Positions 1 to 10,257 are shown, numbered from the stretch's first letter. The stretch is DNA of 43,277 nucleotides from an uncultured Opitutia bacterium (GCA_903919985.1 CAIXKG010000094.1:1-43277); one strand, 5' to 3'. Made by a program: numbers and translations. Notes: generated by a model from the sequence alone, not told the origin.

Positions 1-578
1 CGGGAAAAACGCCGACACATGCTGCGCCCACGCGGGCAGGCTCGCGAGTTGCACGGCCACGCCGCCGATGATGAGCATCGGCAGAAAAATGCACTGCCCC
101 AGCGCCTGCACCGCGGGGACGTTGTCCGCGAGCATCGCGATCACGAGACCGAGTCCGATAAACGCGAACGACACCGCGGTGAACGCCAGCCACAGATCGA
201 ACGGATGCGCGGGCGCAGTCATCCCGACGGCGAGCGCCACCGCGAATTGGAGCAGACCGGCCGTGAGCACGATCACGTACCGGGCGATCGCGGTGCTGGT
301 GACCACCGCCCACGTCGGCACGGGCGCGAGCCGGTAACGTCGCCAGACGCCCCGCTCGCGTTCGCTGACCAGGGTGGTCGGCAAGCCGAAGCACGCGCCG
401 CCGAGTACGCTCACGGTGAGCAGTTCGCCGAGATGCCGCAGCAACGGGATTTTTTCGTGACGGTAAAGCACCCAGAAGGCCGCGAGAAAAACGAGGGGAA
501 ACAAATATCCGTACAACAGCGCCATGCGGTTCCGAAAATGGAGCCGCAACGAAATCGCCAGATGCTGCCAGAGGCCGT

Positions 579-582
<4 letters not shown>
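1..582 (-). CDS. ABC-2 type transporter permease (C-terminus beyond left edge)
   Basis: Inner-membrane permease of a DrrAB/ABC-2 type exporter, read from the ATG at 582 down to the window edge, so 194 residues are visible and the C-terminal part is missing. A short cytoplasmic start is followed by a hydrophobic segment near residues 22-40 (YGYLFPLVFLAAFWVLY), a polar loop, and further membrane segments around 55-68, 95-118, 130-150 and 160-180. The cytoplasmic stretch SERERGVWRRYRLAPVP is the usual ABC-2 'ERE-G-RYR-P' loop before the second half. Its ATG overlaps the TGA of the upstream ATPase by four bases (ATGA), so the two are translationally coupled. Substrate unknown; DrrB/NodJ-like exporters move drugs, lipids or polysaccharides. 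Confidence 0.85.
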
Positions 583-1538
<956 letters not shown>

Positions 1539-1836
1539 GGAGATAACCGGAAGGTCGCCGTCGATACGCCCTACTTTGCCCCGGAACAAGCCGTTTCGCC
1601 AACGGTGCGGAGAAACGGGACGACTGAACACAACCAGGAACACACTCCTGCACGGTGAACCCACTCTCGCAGAGAAGATTTTTTGAAAGGGCCCGGTGGC
1701 GGGCCGGGACCTTGCGTCACCACGTTCCGACCTTACTGTCCGGAGCTGCCTGAGATTATCGCGCACAACCTTTCAATCAGGATAACGTTAGCAATTTTAC
1801 CCCCCCTTGGCTGAGTTCCTCCCATTCGTTTTCTAA
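1539..1836. other. Divergent intergenic region, ABC exporter / DUF1592 gene
   Basis: This gap of 298 bases separates the leftward ATPase start from the rightward cytochrome gene, so both promoters should lie here. No convincing paired -35/-10 boxes or operator could be assigned by eye. A frame continuing upstream of the ATPase crosses most of it but has no family similarity. Confidence 0.5.
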
Positions 1837-4776
1837 ATGAAACCACCCCTTCCTTTTATCCGCGATCTGTCCCTCCCGGCTCTTTTGATTGCCCTTGCCG
1901 CTAGCGCATCGGCCGCAGCCAGTGGCGGCAGCCCCACACCCGCCGCGGCAGCCCACGATCCGGAGTTTAGCAAAAACGTCGCTCCGCTCCTCCAAAAGTA
2001 CTGCTACGAATGCCACGGGAACGGGAAGCACAAGGGCGACGTCAGCCTCGATTCCGACCAGTCGCTAACCGACATTCACAAGAACGCGAAAAAGTGGGAA
2101 ACCGTGATGGAGCTCGTGCACAAGCAGGAGATGCCGCCGGACGACGCATCCGCGCTGCCGAGCCAGGCGGAACGGGACGTAATCAGCAACTGGGTCGAGA
2201 AGGAACTGTTTCGCGTCGACCCCGCTAATCCCGATCCAGGCCGCGTTACGATTCACCGGCTCAACCGCAACGAATACAACAACACCATCCGCGACTTGGT
2301 CGGCGTCGAGTTTCAGCCGGCCGACGATTTCCCGGCGGATAATTCCGGCTACGGTTTCGACAACATCAGCGACGTCCTGTCGTTGCCGCCCGTACTGTTG
2401 GAAAAGTACCTCTCTGCCGCACGCCGCATCGTCGACGAGGCGATCCCCACCGAGCAACGCAAGACCCGCACGCAACGTTTCCGCGCGACCCTGATGGAAG
2501 TCGGATTCAACGCCGAGGGCGACCGCGGCGACGGCTTCATGCCGCTCGGTTCGCTCGAGGAAGACAATCTCGCGGTGCGCCTGCCGTTCGCCGCCGGCGA
2601 TTATAAATTGCGCGTGAACGCTTTCGCGACGCCGAAGGGAAAATATGGTTCTTCGGACAAGTCCCTCGCCGAAAGGCCGATTATCATGACCTGCATGGTC
2701 GACGAGAGTATCTTGGGGGAAATCAAAGTTGCCGCGCCTGATGGAAAACCCGAAACGTACGAGTTGCGCATCAGTTTGCCCGCCGGGCGGCATCGCATCT
2801 CGGTCGTCAACCGGCATCTCCGCGGCGGCGAAAATGAACTGACATTGCGGAACGGCCGCGTCGGCCCGCTCCAAGGCGGCACGATTTACGTCAATAACGT
2901 CGAAATCGAGGGGCCATTTCCAACCGCGACGGTCCGCGTACCGGCGAGCAAACTTGAAGTCGTCGGCGACGGAAAATTCCTCCCGGAAGGCCCCCGGGTG
3001 CTCACGCACGAGGGTGAAGTCGCCATGAAACACAAGGTAGCGGCGGAGGGAGAATATATCCTGCGCGCCATGGCGTCCGCCCAACAAGCCGGACCGGAAA
3101 CCGCGCGCATGGAATTCCGCGTCGACGGCAAACCGGTCCACACCTTTGACGTACTCGCTGCCGCCAAACTCGCGACGCCGCCCGGACAACGCATCTTCTC
3201 AATGGTCCTGCTGAATGCGGCGCCGCAGGTCTACGAATTCCCCATCAAGCTGTCACCGGGCGAACATCGTTTCTCGGCCGCCTTCATCAATGATTTCGCC
3301 GACCCGGAAAACAAGAACCCGAATCTCCGCGATCGGAACCTCATCATTGACCACCTCGAAATTGCCGGCCTGACCGAGCCCGCCCAACTTCCCGATCGGC
3401 CGGAGTTAATTCAGAAGCTCTTCGCAAAAGCGGCGACGCCCGCCGCCCCGAAGGGGATGTTCGCGCAGCTGTTTAACCGCACGCCCACGGCGCCAACCCA
3501 AGCCGAGCAAGCCCGCACGATTGTCAGCGAGTTCGCGCGCCGCGCATGGCGCCGCCCGGTTGAAACGCTCGAAGTCGACGAACTGATGCGCCTCTATAAC
3601 GCGACGATCGAGGAAAAGGAATCGTTCGAAGCCGGCGTGAAACTCGCCCTGCAAGCCGTGTTGGTTTCGCCGCATTTTCTATTTCGCGGCGAGACGCCCG
3701 CAGCGGCGGCCGTAGCGGCCGCCTCCACGAGCCGGGCGCGCCCCATCGGCGAATTCGCCCTCGCGTCCCGCCTTTCGTATTTTCTATGGAGCAGCACGCC
3801 CGACGACGAGTTGCTCGACCTGGCGACGCGCGGACAACTCCGCAAAAACCTCGATGCGCAGGTGCACCGCATGCTCACGTCGCCCAAGGCCAGCGCGCTC
3901 GTCACGAATTTCGCGGGTCAATGGCTGGAGATTCGCAACCTGAAGTTTGCCGAGCCCGACAAAAAGCTATTCCCCGATTTCGACGACGGGTTGCGCTCAT
4001 CGATGCGCGAGGAGACGGAACGGTTCTTCGACCACATCATGCGCCAGGATCGGAGCGTGCTCGATTTCCTCACGGCCGACTACTCGTTCATCAACGAGCG
4101 CCTCGCGAAACACTACGGGCTGCCCAACGTGACCGGGGAAAACTTCCGTCAGGTTTCGCTCGCCGGCACGCCCCGTCGCGGCGTGCTCACCCATGGTAGC
4201 GTCCTTACGATCACGTCGAACCCGACCCGCACCTCCCCCGTGAAGCGCGGCAAGTGGGTGCTGGAAGATTTGCTCGGCACGCCACCACCGCCGCCGCCGC
4301 CCAATGTCCCTAATCTGCAAAACGACGGCAAACCGGTCACCGGCAGCTTGCGCCACCAGATGGAAGAGCACCGGGCGAATCCCGTGTGCGCGTCGTGTCA
4401 TTCGCGGATGGACCCGATCGGCTTCGGCTTGGAAAACTTCGACGCGATCGGAGCGTACCGCACGAAGGATGGAGAGTTCGACGTCGATGCCCGGGGCAAA
4501 CTCAGTTCCGGCGAAACCTTCGCCACCGCCACTGAGCTCATCGGCATTCTTTCGGAAAAACGCCGCGAGAATTTCGTGCGCAACATTTCGGAGAAAATGC
4601 TGATTTATTCACTCGGTCGCGGCATCGAGCGCACCGACCGGCCCTCGGTCGACAAGATCATGGCGCAAGTTTCTGCCCAGGGCTACCGTTTCTCCGACCT
4701 CGTGCTCGCCGTGGTGAAAAGCGTGCCTTTCGACCAGCAACGCACCGACGCCGGAGCCATGGCCGCGAACAACTAA
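1837..4776 (+). CDS. Secreted di-heme planctomycete-type cytochrome, DUF1587/1592/1588/1585 multidomain protein
   Basis: Large exported protein of 979 residues. A signal peptide (about 1-28, LPALLIALAASASAAA) is followed by a PSCyt1-type heme site CYECH at 56-60. Next come a DUF1587-like segment (near 150-200, DFPADNSGYGFDN) and a beta-rich middle resembling a carbohydrate-binding region (about 205-510). Further on are DUF1595-like (ARRAWRRPV), DUF1592-like (SRLSYFLWSSTPDDELL) and DUF1588-like (RRGVLTHGSVL, then SNPTRTSPVKRG) segments. A second heme site CASCH is at 851-855, ahead of the DUF1585 end. In the family both CxxCH sites are expected to bind heme c covalently, which implies an extracytoplasmic redox role; the substrate is unknown. 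The partner is normally a DUF1552 protein, which here lies two genes downstream. The leader is C/T-rich with no Shine-Dalgarno. Confidence 0.9.
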   Translation: MKPPLPFIRDLSLPALLIALAASASAAASGGSPTPAAAAHDPEFSKNVAPLLQKYCYECHGNGKHKGDVSLDSDQSLTDIHKNAKKWETVMELVHKQEMPPDDASALPSQAERDVISNWVEKELFRVDPANPDPGRVTIHRLNRNEYNNTIRDLVGVEFQPADDFPADNSGYGFDNISDVLSLPPVLLEKYLSAARRIVDEAIPTEQRKTRTQRFRATLMEVGFNAEGDRGDGFMPLGSLEEDNLAVRLPFAAGDYKLRVNAFATPKGKYGSSDKSLAERPIIMTCMVDESILGEIKVAAPDGKPETYELRISLPAGRHRISVVNRHLRGGENELTLRNGRVGPLQGGTIYVNNVEIEGPFPTATVRVPASKLEVVGDGKFLPEGPRVLTHEGEVAMKHKVAAEGEYILRAMASAQQAGPETARMEFRVDGKPVHTFDVLAAAKLATPPGQRIFSMVLLNAAPQVYEFPIKLSPGEHRFSAAFINDFADPENKNPNLRDRNLIIDHLEIAGLTEPAQLPDRPELIQKLFAKAATPAAPKGMFAQLFNRTPTAPTQAEQARTIVSEFARRAWRRPVETLEVDELMRLYNATIEEKESFEAGVKLALQAVLVSPHFLFRGETPAAAAVAAASTSRARPIGEFALASRLSYFLWSSTPDDELLDLATRGQLRKNLDAQVHRMLTSPKASALVTNFAGQWLEIRNLKFAEPDKKLFPDFDDGLRSSMREETERFFDHIMRQDRSVLDFLTADYSFINERLAKHYGLPNVTGENFRQVSLAGTPRRGVLTHGSVLTITSNPTRTSPVKRGKWVLEDLLGTPPPPPPPNVPNLQNDGKPVTGSLRHQMEEHRANPVCASCHSRMDPIGFGLENFDAIGAYRTKDGEFDVDARGKLSSGETFATATELIGILSEKRRENFVRNISEKMLIYSLGRGIERTDRPSVDKIMAQVSAQGYRFSDLVLAVVKSVPFDQQRTDAGAMAANN

Positions 4777-4839
4777 GAGGGCGCGGGCCCACCGGGAATA
4801 ATCATTCTGAACACGCCTGATGAAACCCCGGATGGGTCG

Positions 4840-4867
4840 TTGCGAACCCGCTTCGCGGGCGTCGCAA
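4840..4867. repeat. Stem-loop between cytochrome and hydrolase genes
   Basis: TTGCGAACCCGC (4840-4851) can pair with GCGGGCGTCGCAA (4855-4867) around a TTC loop, with a small internal bulge. No T-run follows, so it is more likely an mRNA processing or attenuation structure, or a decayed palindromic repeat, than an intrinsic terminator. It lies in the 173-base gap between two genes of the same orientation. Confidence 0.45.
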
Positions 4868-4949
4868 TCCACTGGACTGCTTCGTCGCTGCGCCGAGCCA
4901 TGACCGCGAAGACCTGTCCGCGGTTCACCGAGCTTCGCTTCTCCAGCCC

Positions 4950-6968
4950 ATGAATAAAATCCTCCTCGCTTCCCTGCTCGTGGCGACGTCCTTCGCGCAG
5001 CCCATCAACGAAGCGTTGCCGTTTGCCGGTGCCCCGCGGGTCGGCGCGAACGACACGGTGCCACCACCAGCGCCCGTCTCGCCAACCGACGAACAGCTAA
5101 AAACCATCAAGGCGAAACTGGCCGAGTTCCGGGTCGCTCTAGCGGCGTTGCAAGCGGCCGGCGTCAAGGACGACCTGGTGGTGGACGCCGAGTCCTACGG
5201 CTGGGTGGTCGAGAATGTGGTGCGCGTCCCCGGCGGATTCATCGACGCACCCTCCATCGGTAAATGCGTTACCATCCTCAACGACGGTCTGCGCCGCATC
5301 GCCGACATCAAGGCCGGCACCGCCGCGTGGCCGACGAACAAAGGCCGCGTCAATCGCGCCTATCGGTCTGCGGTCGACGGGACCGCGCAGCCTTACCGTC
5401 TCAGCATTCCCGCGTCCTACGATCCGGCGAAGCCGATCGCGCTCTACGTATATCTTCACGGACGCAGTCACGATACACCCGACCTCGGCCTCACCTGGGT
5501 CGGCGGCAACGATAACGCCAGCGGCAACAACGGCGGAGGTGGTGGCGGCGCGCGCAATTATATGCGCGTCGATGCTTTCGGCCGCGGCAACAACTCCTTC
5601 CGCTGGGCCGGCGAAACCGACATCTTCGAGGTCATCGCTTCGATCAGCCAGCGCTACAACATCGACCCGAATCGCATCCTGCTCGCCGGATTTTCCATGG
5701 GCGGCGCGGGTTCGTGGCAGGTGGGCCTGAACAACGCGGATATGTTCTGCGGACTCGAAATCGACGCCGGCGTCATCGGCAACCGCCTCAACACGGCAGG
5801 CCTCACGCCCGCGCAAAAGGCCGCGAACAGCACCTATGGCCTCGTGATTCCCCATGCCCTGAACGTTTTCAACATCCCGCTCGTCGGCTACGCCGGCGCC
5901 AACGATGCGCAGCTCGCCTCGTCCACCAGCATCCGCGAGCAACTCGGGCGCGAAGGCTTCACCATCGAGCGCACCGGCCAGTACCGTTTCACCGGCAAAG
6001 ATATCAACGCCCTCTTTCTCGCGAATCCCGGCCAGGGACATTCCCACGCCACGGGTGAGACGGCGGCGCAGATCGACCAATTCACCGCCGACAATTTTGC
6101 GCGCGGTCGCGTCGTGCCTGATCATATTCGCTTCGTCACTTACACGACGCGCTACAACCGCAGCCATTGGGTAACGGTCGACGGCCTGCAGCAGCATTTC
6201 GAGCGCGCCGACGTGGATGCTCAGCGCGATGCAACCAAGGCCACCTACACCGTGAAGACCACCAATGTCTCCCGGCTGATACTGACCGATACCGCCACCG
6301 CGCAGAAAATTTCGATCGACGGCGACACGCTCAACGTGAAATCCGCCGCGAGCCTGCTGCTCGTCCGCAACGCCGGTGGTCACTGGCAAACGGCGACCGC
6401 GACCGCCGATACCGGCCTGCGCAAACAGCATAACCTCCAAGGCCCGATCACCGATGCGTTCTTCGATTCGTTCCTTTGCGTGAGCCCGACCGGCCAGGCC
6501 TTCAACGCCCTTGCCGCCGAACGCGGCCAGCAGGAGCAGGCGCGATTCGCGGCCATGTTCGCGCGCGATTTCTGCGGCGAAGCGCGGTCGAAAAACGATA
6601 CCGCGATCAATGCCGCGGACATCGCCGCCAACAATCTCGTGCTCTTCGGCGACCCCGGCAGTAACAAGGTGCTCGCCCAGATTGCGGCAAAACTTCCGAT
6701 CCAGTGGACCAAGGACAGCATCAAGGTCGGCGGCAAAACCTACCGCGCCGCCGAGCACGTACCCGTTTTGATTTACCCGAATCCGCTTAATCCAAAACGC
6801 TACGTGGTCATCAACGCCGGGCTCCCCGCTCAAACGCGCGGCGCGGCCGGATTTGGTGATTACGCCGTCTTGAAATTAACCCGACAAGCCGATGGCCAGC
6901 TCACAACCGAGACGGCCGACGAAGGCGTTTTCGACGAATCCTGGCAGCTGCCCGCCGCGAAAATTTGA
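4950..6968 (+). CDS. Secreted alpha/beta-hydrolase (esterase / prolyl-oligopeptidase-like)
   Basis: Exported hydrolase of 672 residues. The N-terminus (MNKILLASLLVATSFAQ) is a signal peptide. A helical region of about 100 residues ends near VDGTAQPYRLSIPASYD, the usual entry to the catalytic fold. The strand YVYLHG supplies the oxyanion region. The nucleophile elbow is GFSMGG with Ser249, and plausible acid and base residues lie in GANDAQ and GQGHSH (His near 363-365). A Gly/Asn-rich loop follows the YVYLHG strand. The C-terminal third contains NLVLFGDPGSN and VLIYPNPLNPKRYVV, also seen in large secreted planctomycete/verrucomicrobial hydrolases (from memory). It sits between a DUF1592 gene and a HXXSHH gene, which are usually adjacent, so it probably acts on the same substrate. 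Esterase versus peptidase activity cannot be decided from sequence. Confidence 0.82.
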   Translation: MNKILLASLLVATSFAQPINEALPFAGAPRVGANDTVPPPAPVSPTDEQLKTIKAKLAEFRVALAALQAAGVKDDLVVDAESYGWVVENVVRVPGGFIDAPSIGKCVTILNDGLRRIADIKAGTAAWPTNKGRVNRAYRSAVDGTAQPYRLSIPASYDPAKPIALYVYLHGRSHDTPDLGLTWVGGNDNASGNNGGGGGGARNYMRVDAFGRGNNSFRWAGETDIFEVIASISQRYNIDPNRILLAGFSMGGAGSWQVGLNNADMFCGLEIDAGVIGNRLNTAGLTPAQKAANSTYGLVIPHALNVFNIPLVGYAGANDAQLASSTSIREQLGREGFTIERTGQYRFTGKDINALFLANPGQGHSHATGETAAQIDQFTADNFARGRVVPDHIRFVTYTTRYNRSHWVTVDGLQQHFERADVDAQRDATKATYTVKTTNVSRLILTDTATAQKISIDGDTLNVKSAASLLLVRNAGGHWQTATATADTGLRKQHNLQGPITDAFFDSFLCVSPTGQAFNALAAERGQQEQARFAAMFARDFCGEARSKNDTAINAADIAANNLVLFGDPGSNKVLAQIAAKLPIQWTKDSIKVGGKTYRAAEHVPVLIYPNPLNPKRYVVINAGLPAQTRGAAGFGDYAVLKLTRQADGQLTTETADEGVFDESWQLPAAKI

Positions 6969-7067
6969 CTGGTCTCTCCTTTTGCAGATCGCGATTTTCT
7001 CTCTAATCACCACATTTCGATTCATTCCTTTACGCGCTTCAAGCCCCACCACCACCCCCATCCTCCC

Positions 7068-8426
7068 ATGAACAAGAACTGGCAAATTCCCCGTCGTACT
7101 TTTCTCCGCGGTATGGGCACCGCGATCGCCCTCCCCGTCCTCGATGCCATGCTGCCGTCCACGCGCGCCCTCGGCGCGGTGACCGGCGGGGCGGCTCCCG
7201 GCGCATTTCCAAAACGCATGGCCTTCATCTACGTGCCGAATGGCATGAACATGGCCAAGTGGACGCCCACCGGTGAAGGCACGGATTACGAGCTCTCGCC
7301 CTCGCTCGAACCGCTCGCCGCGCACAAGGCCGACTTCAACGTCATCAGCGGCCTCGCGCAGCGCAAAGCGTTCGGCAATGGCGACGGCGGCGGCGATCAC
7401 GCCCGCGCCTCAGCCACGTTTCTGACCGGCTGCCAGGCCAAGAAATCGGCGTCGGATATTCACATCGGCATTTCCGTCGATCAGGTCGCGGCCAATGTGA
7501 TGGGTGATCAGACGCGTTTCCCGTCGCTCGAGCTGAGTTGCGATCGCGGTCAGGAAGCTGGGTCCTGCGACTCCGGCTACAGCTGCGCGTACCAGTTTAA
7601 TATCTCCTGGCGCTCCGAGTCTCAGCCCATGAATCCCGAGATCGAACCGAAGGCCGCCTTCGACCGACTCTTCGGCAAAGGCTCACCCGATGAAACTCAG
7701 GAAGCCCGCCTGCGCCGCGAACGCCAGAGCAAGAGCGTGCTCGATCTCGTGCTCGATCAGACCCGCCGGCTCCAACGCAATCTCGGTTCGAACGACAAAC
7801 AAAAGCTCGACGAATATCTGACCGCGATTCGCGAAGTGGAAAAACGCATCGAGCAAAACGGCCGCATGCCTCCGACCGTGCCCGCGGGCGCGGTGGGCGA
7901 CATGGAAGCCAACTACACCTTCGAGCAGCACATGAAGCTGATGTTCGATTTGATGACGTTGTCGTTCCAAACCGACAGCACGCGCATCGCCAGCTTCCTG
8001 GTGTCGCACGACGGCGGCAACCGGCCGTATCCTTTCGCGGGCGTGCCCTCCGGCCACCATTCGATGTCCCACCACGGCAACAACGCCGACAAGCTCGCGT
8101 CGCTCGCCAAGATCGATCGCTGGCACACGCAGCAGTTCGCGTATTTTCTGGAGAAACTGAAGTCGGTAAAAGAAGGCAACGGCACGCTGCTCGACAATAG
8201 CATGATCGTGTTTGGCGCCGGCATCAGCGATCCGAACGCGCATTTGCACGACAATCTCCCGACGATCGTCGCCGGTCGCGGCGGCGGCACGATCACGTCC
8301 GGCCGTCACATCAAGCTGGCGAACGAAACGCCGACGGCAAACCTCCACCTCTCGTTGCTCGACCGCATGGGCGCACCGCAGGAGCGCTTCGCGGACAGCA
8401 CGGGTCGGTTGGAAGTGATCGCCTGA
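7068..8426 (+). CDS. Tat-exported HXXSHH (DUF1552) protein
   Basis: Protein of 452 residues of the DUF1552 family, renamed HXXSHH in Pfam. A twin-arginine signal occupies the N-terminus (R9-R10 in RRTFLRG, then a hydrophobic segment to about 35), so it is exported folded, often a sign of a bound cofactor or metal. The family motif is visible as H331-S-M-S-H335-H336 in GHHSMSHHGN. Further family stretches are MAFIYVPNGMN, HARASATFLTG and SMIVFGAGISDPNAH. The biochemical role of the family is not established. In PVC bacteria it is found beside DUF1592-type cytochromes, as here with one hydrolase gene between. The leader is C-rich (CCATCCTCCC before ATG). A strong intrinsic terminator follows at 8606-8626. 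Confidence 0.92.
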   Translation: MNKNWQIPRRTFLRGMGTAIALPVLDAMLPSTRALGAVTGGAAPGAFPKRMAFIYVPNGMNMAKWTPTGEGTDYELSPSLEPLAAHKADFNVISGLAQRKAFGNGDGGGDHARASATFLTGCQAKKSASDIHIGISVDQVAANVMGDQTRFPSLELSCDRGQEAGSCDSGYSCAYQFNISWRSESQPMNPEIEPKAAFDRLFGKGSPDETQEARLRRERQSKSVLDLVLDQTRRLQRNLGSNDKQKLDEYLTAIREVEKRIEQNGRMPPTVPAGAVGDMEANYTFEQHMKLMFDLMTLSFQTDSTRIASFLVSHDGGNRPYPFAGVPSGHHSMSHHGNNADKLASLAKIDRWHTQQFAYFLEKLKSVKEGNGTLLDNSMIVFGAGISDPNAHLHDNLPTIVAGRGGGTITSGRHIKLANETPTANLHLSLLDRMGAPQERFADSTGRLEVIA

Positions 8427-8489
8427 CCCCACCCGTCGCTTCGCGCCACCCCTCTTTCAAGAGGGGACCGGCGTATGATTTCACCTTGA

Positions 8490-8591
8490 GCGCGGTTTAA
8501 GCTTTTCCGCGGCCGACTCGTGCAGCGGCCGGTGTCGCTGCCTGCCGGCTTCGGCGTCCTCGTAGCGGTTATGCTTTGGGTTAAACCGCGC
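8490..8591. repeat. Inverted-repeat intergenic element, copy 1
   Basis: A 102-base element bounded by a perfect 11-base inverted repeat, GCGCGGTTTAA (8490-8500) and TTAAACCGCGC (8581-8591). Its interior begins GTGCAGCGGCC. Its order of blocks matches the element at about 10436-10566: a TTAA-G-TTTTCC left end, a GYAGCGGC..TCKCTGCC core and a GCTTTSGGTTAAAC right end. Both copies lie between convergently transcribed genes. No coding capacity. Confidence 0.7.
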
Positions 8592-8605
8592 TAGAGACGG
8601 AGGAG

Positions 8606-8626
8606 GCCCCGCCGGGCGGGGCTTTT
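8606..8626 (+). terminator. Intrinsic terminator after the HXXSHH gene
   Basis: GCCCCG (8606-8611) pairs with CGGGGC (8617-8622) and TTTT follows immediately on the + strand. On the - strand the hairpin is followed by CCTCCT, so it works rightward only. It ends the three-gene cytochrome/hydrolase/HXXSHH transcript just before the convergent esterase gene. Confidence 0.8.
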
Positions 8627-8631
8627 CGCGT

Positions 8632-9675
8632 TTACTTCGCCTCGGTCTTGCCCGCGCCCGGCACCTCGTCGCGCCAGATCCAGCGCAATGTCTGCGGGAA
8701 AATCGATCCGCCGTGTTTGCTGCCGTGGACGCCGTGACCGAGGACATATTGCACGTCGTAGAGTTTACTCGTGAGCGCTTCGCTCAGCAGGCGGTTCTGC
8801 AGAAACCAGTCCCGCTCCGGCGAAGCTGGGCTCCGATTATCGTAAATGCCGTCCTGCAGATGAATCCGAAGCGGCTTGGGCTCGGAGTCGCGGACGATCT
8901 GGGGGTAGACGTGGCCGCCCTTGATATTCGTGAAGCTGCCGACGTCGCTGATCACTTTGCCGAACCAGTCGGGGTGATTCCAAGCGACGGTAAACGCGCA
9001 GATCGCGCCTGAGCTGATGCCACCGATACAGCGGCCCGCGGCGTCCTTGCGGATGTTATATTTCTTCTCGATCGACGGCAGGATTTCCTGCGCGAGAAAC
9101 TGGGAATAGTTATCCGCGACCGAATCGTACTCAACGCTGCGGTTGTTGAAATCAGGCCGGCCATTCGCATCGATCGCGGTGCTGCCGGGATTGATGAACA
9201 CCGTAATAATCACCGGCAGTTCTTTCCGCGCGATCAAGTTGTCGAGGACGTTGGGCGTGGCGTACTCGAACGTCTGCCGGGCGCGATCGCCGGCGGCCGT
9301 CTTTTCCCGCGCGGCGTACTGGCGGGGTCCATCCTGCAACACCATCAAACACGCTGGCACCTTCGGGTCGTACTGCGCCGGAACGTAGATCCAAACTTCG
9401 CGCACCGTCTTCGGAAAAATCTCACTCTTGTCCCAAATATATTTCTCCCACGTGCCCTGCGGCACGCCGGGATGAACCATCGAGTCGGGTCCGAGCACGT
9501 AATTATCCGCGCCAGCCGGTGCCTGCGGGCGCGCAGCCCGGCCACCGCCGGGCGCAGCCGGAGTTACCGCCGGAGTCGCGGCTGCGGGCGCAGCGATGGG
9601 CGCAGGATCGGCGGCAAAGCCAGCCGCGGCGAAGGCAAGAGTAAGAATCAGGCAACGAATCGAAGTGATCTTCAT
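8632..9675 (-). CDS. Secreted esterase, Fes / CE1-like alpha/beta-hydrolase
   Basis: Exported esterase of 347 residues from the ATG at 9675 (MKITSIRCL), which gives a clean signal peptide ending near AAGFAA. The frame stays open upstream to 10410, antisense to another gene, so longer starts were rejected. An Ala/Pro/Gly-rich linker (about 25-56) precedes a 'putative esterase' domain of the enterochelin esterase / acetyl-xylan or feruloyl esterase (CE1) type: WIYVPAQYD, LPVIITVFINPG, and the nucleophile elbow G-I-S-S-G at 219-223 (Ser221). The catalytic histidine is probably in LGHGVHGSKHGG near the end. It is divergent from the small secreted protein at 9850 and close to a GH106-like gene, which suggests removal of acyl groups from plant or algal glycans. 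The leader is CTACCCCTCCC directly before ATG. Confidence 0.87.
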   Translation of the reverse strand: MKITSIRCLILTLAFAAAGFAADPAPIAAPAAATPAVTPAAPGGGRAARPQAPAGADNYVLGPDSMVHPGVPQGTWEKYIWDKSEIFPKTVREVWIYVPAQYDPKVPACLMVLQDGPRQYAAREKTAAGDRARQTFEYATPNVLDNLIARKELPVIITVFINPGSTAIDANGRPDFNNRSVEYDSVADNYSQFLAQEILPSIEKKYNIRKDAAGRCIGGISSGAICAFTVAWNHPDWFGKVISDVGSFTNIKGGHVYPQIVRDSEPKPLRIHLQDGIYDNRSPASPERDWFLQNRLLSEALTSKLYDVQYVLGHGVHGSKHGGSIFPQTLRWIWRDEVPGAGKTEAK

Positions 9676-9849
9676 GGGAGGGGTAGACGGAAAGCTACGC
9701 ATGCTCGTCGGCAGTGAAAGGTGTTTCGCGCCTGGCGAAGTCGATCCGTCCGAGCGTTCCCAGGCGTTGCCACAATAGTGTTTCCAAGTTTTAGCTGACG
9801 CCCAAGCTCGCGCACGTTTTCGCTTTCTAAATCGTCCCACAAATCTGCC

Positions 9850-10257
9850 ATGCAACTTACACAATCCCTGCTTCTTCTCGTCGTCTCGCTCGCGATTTCC
9901 CCCTTTGCCCGGGCCGCTGATCTCGCCGGCAAATGGACCGCTGAATTCGACACCCAAATTGGAGTCCAAAAATACGTCTACGAATTTAAGGAGGAAGCCG
10001 CCAAGCTCACCGGCAAGGCGACGTACGAGAACCCGATGGGCAAGGGCGACCTCGTGCTCAAGGACGTTCAGGCGAGCGGCGACGACGTCACGTTCGTCGA
10101 GGCGATGAAATTTAACGACATGGAAGTGACGATCACCTACAAAGGGAAACTCAAGGGCGACGAACTGACGCTGACGCGCACCGTCGGTGATTTTGCCACC
10201 GAACAACTCGTGGCCAAACGCGCGAAGGCCCCGGCGGCCGCTCCGACGAAGCCCTGA
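9850..10257 (+). CDS. Small secreted beta-rich protein of unknown function
   Basis: A 135-residue protein with a signal peptide (MQLTQSLLLLVVSLAISPFARA, cleavage after residue 22). The mature part alternates short hydrophobic and charged stretches (LAGKWTAEFDT, YVYEFKEE, LTGKATYE, VTITYKGKLKGD, ELTLTRTVGD), as expected for a small beta-barrel or lipocalin-like fold. The C-terminus is an Ala/Pro/Lys tail (AKAPAAAPTKP). No enzymatic motif is visible. It is transcribed divergently from the esterase across a 174-base gap that probably holds both promoters. From memory, similar small domains occur beside or fused to secreted glycosidases in Verrucomicrobiota. Function not assignable. Confidence 0.8.
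   Translation: MQLTQSLLLLVVSLAISPFARAADLAGKWTAEFDTQIGVQKYVYEFKEEAAKLTGKATYENPMGKGDLVLKDVQASGDDVTFVEAMKFNDMEVTITYKGKLKGDELTLTRTVGDFATEQLVAKRAKAPAAAPTKP

Noticed and set aside
5139-6833. Open frame of 564 codons on the - strand, antisense to the alpha/beta-hydrolase
   Set aside because: No motif, atypical amino-acid composition; the + strand frame has signal peptide and catalytic elbow.
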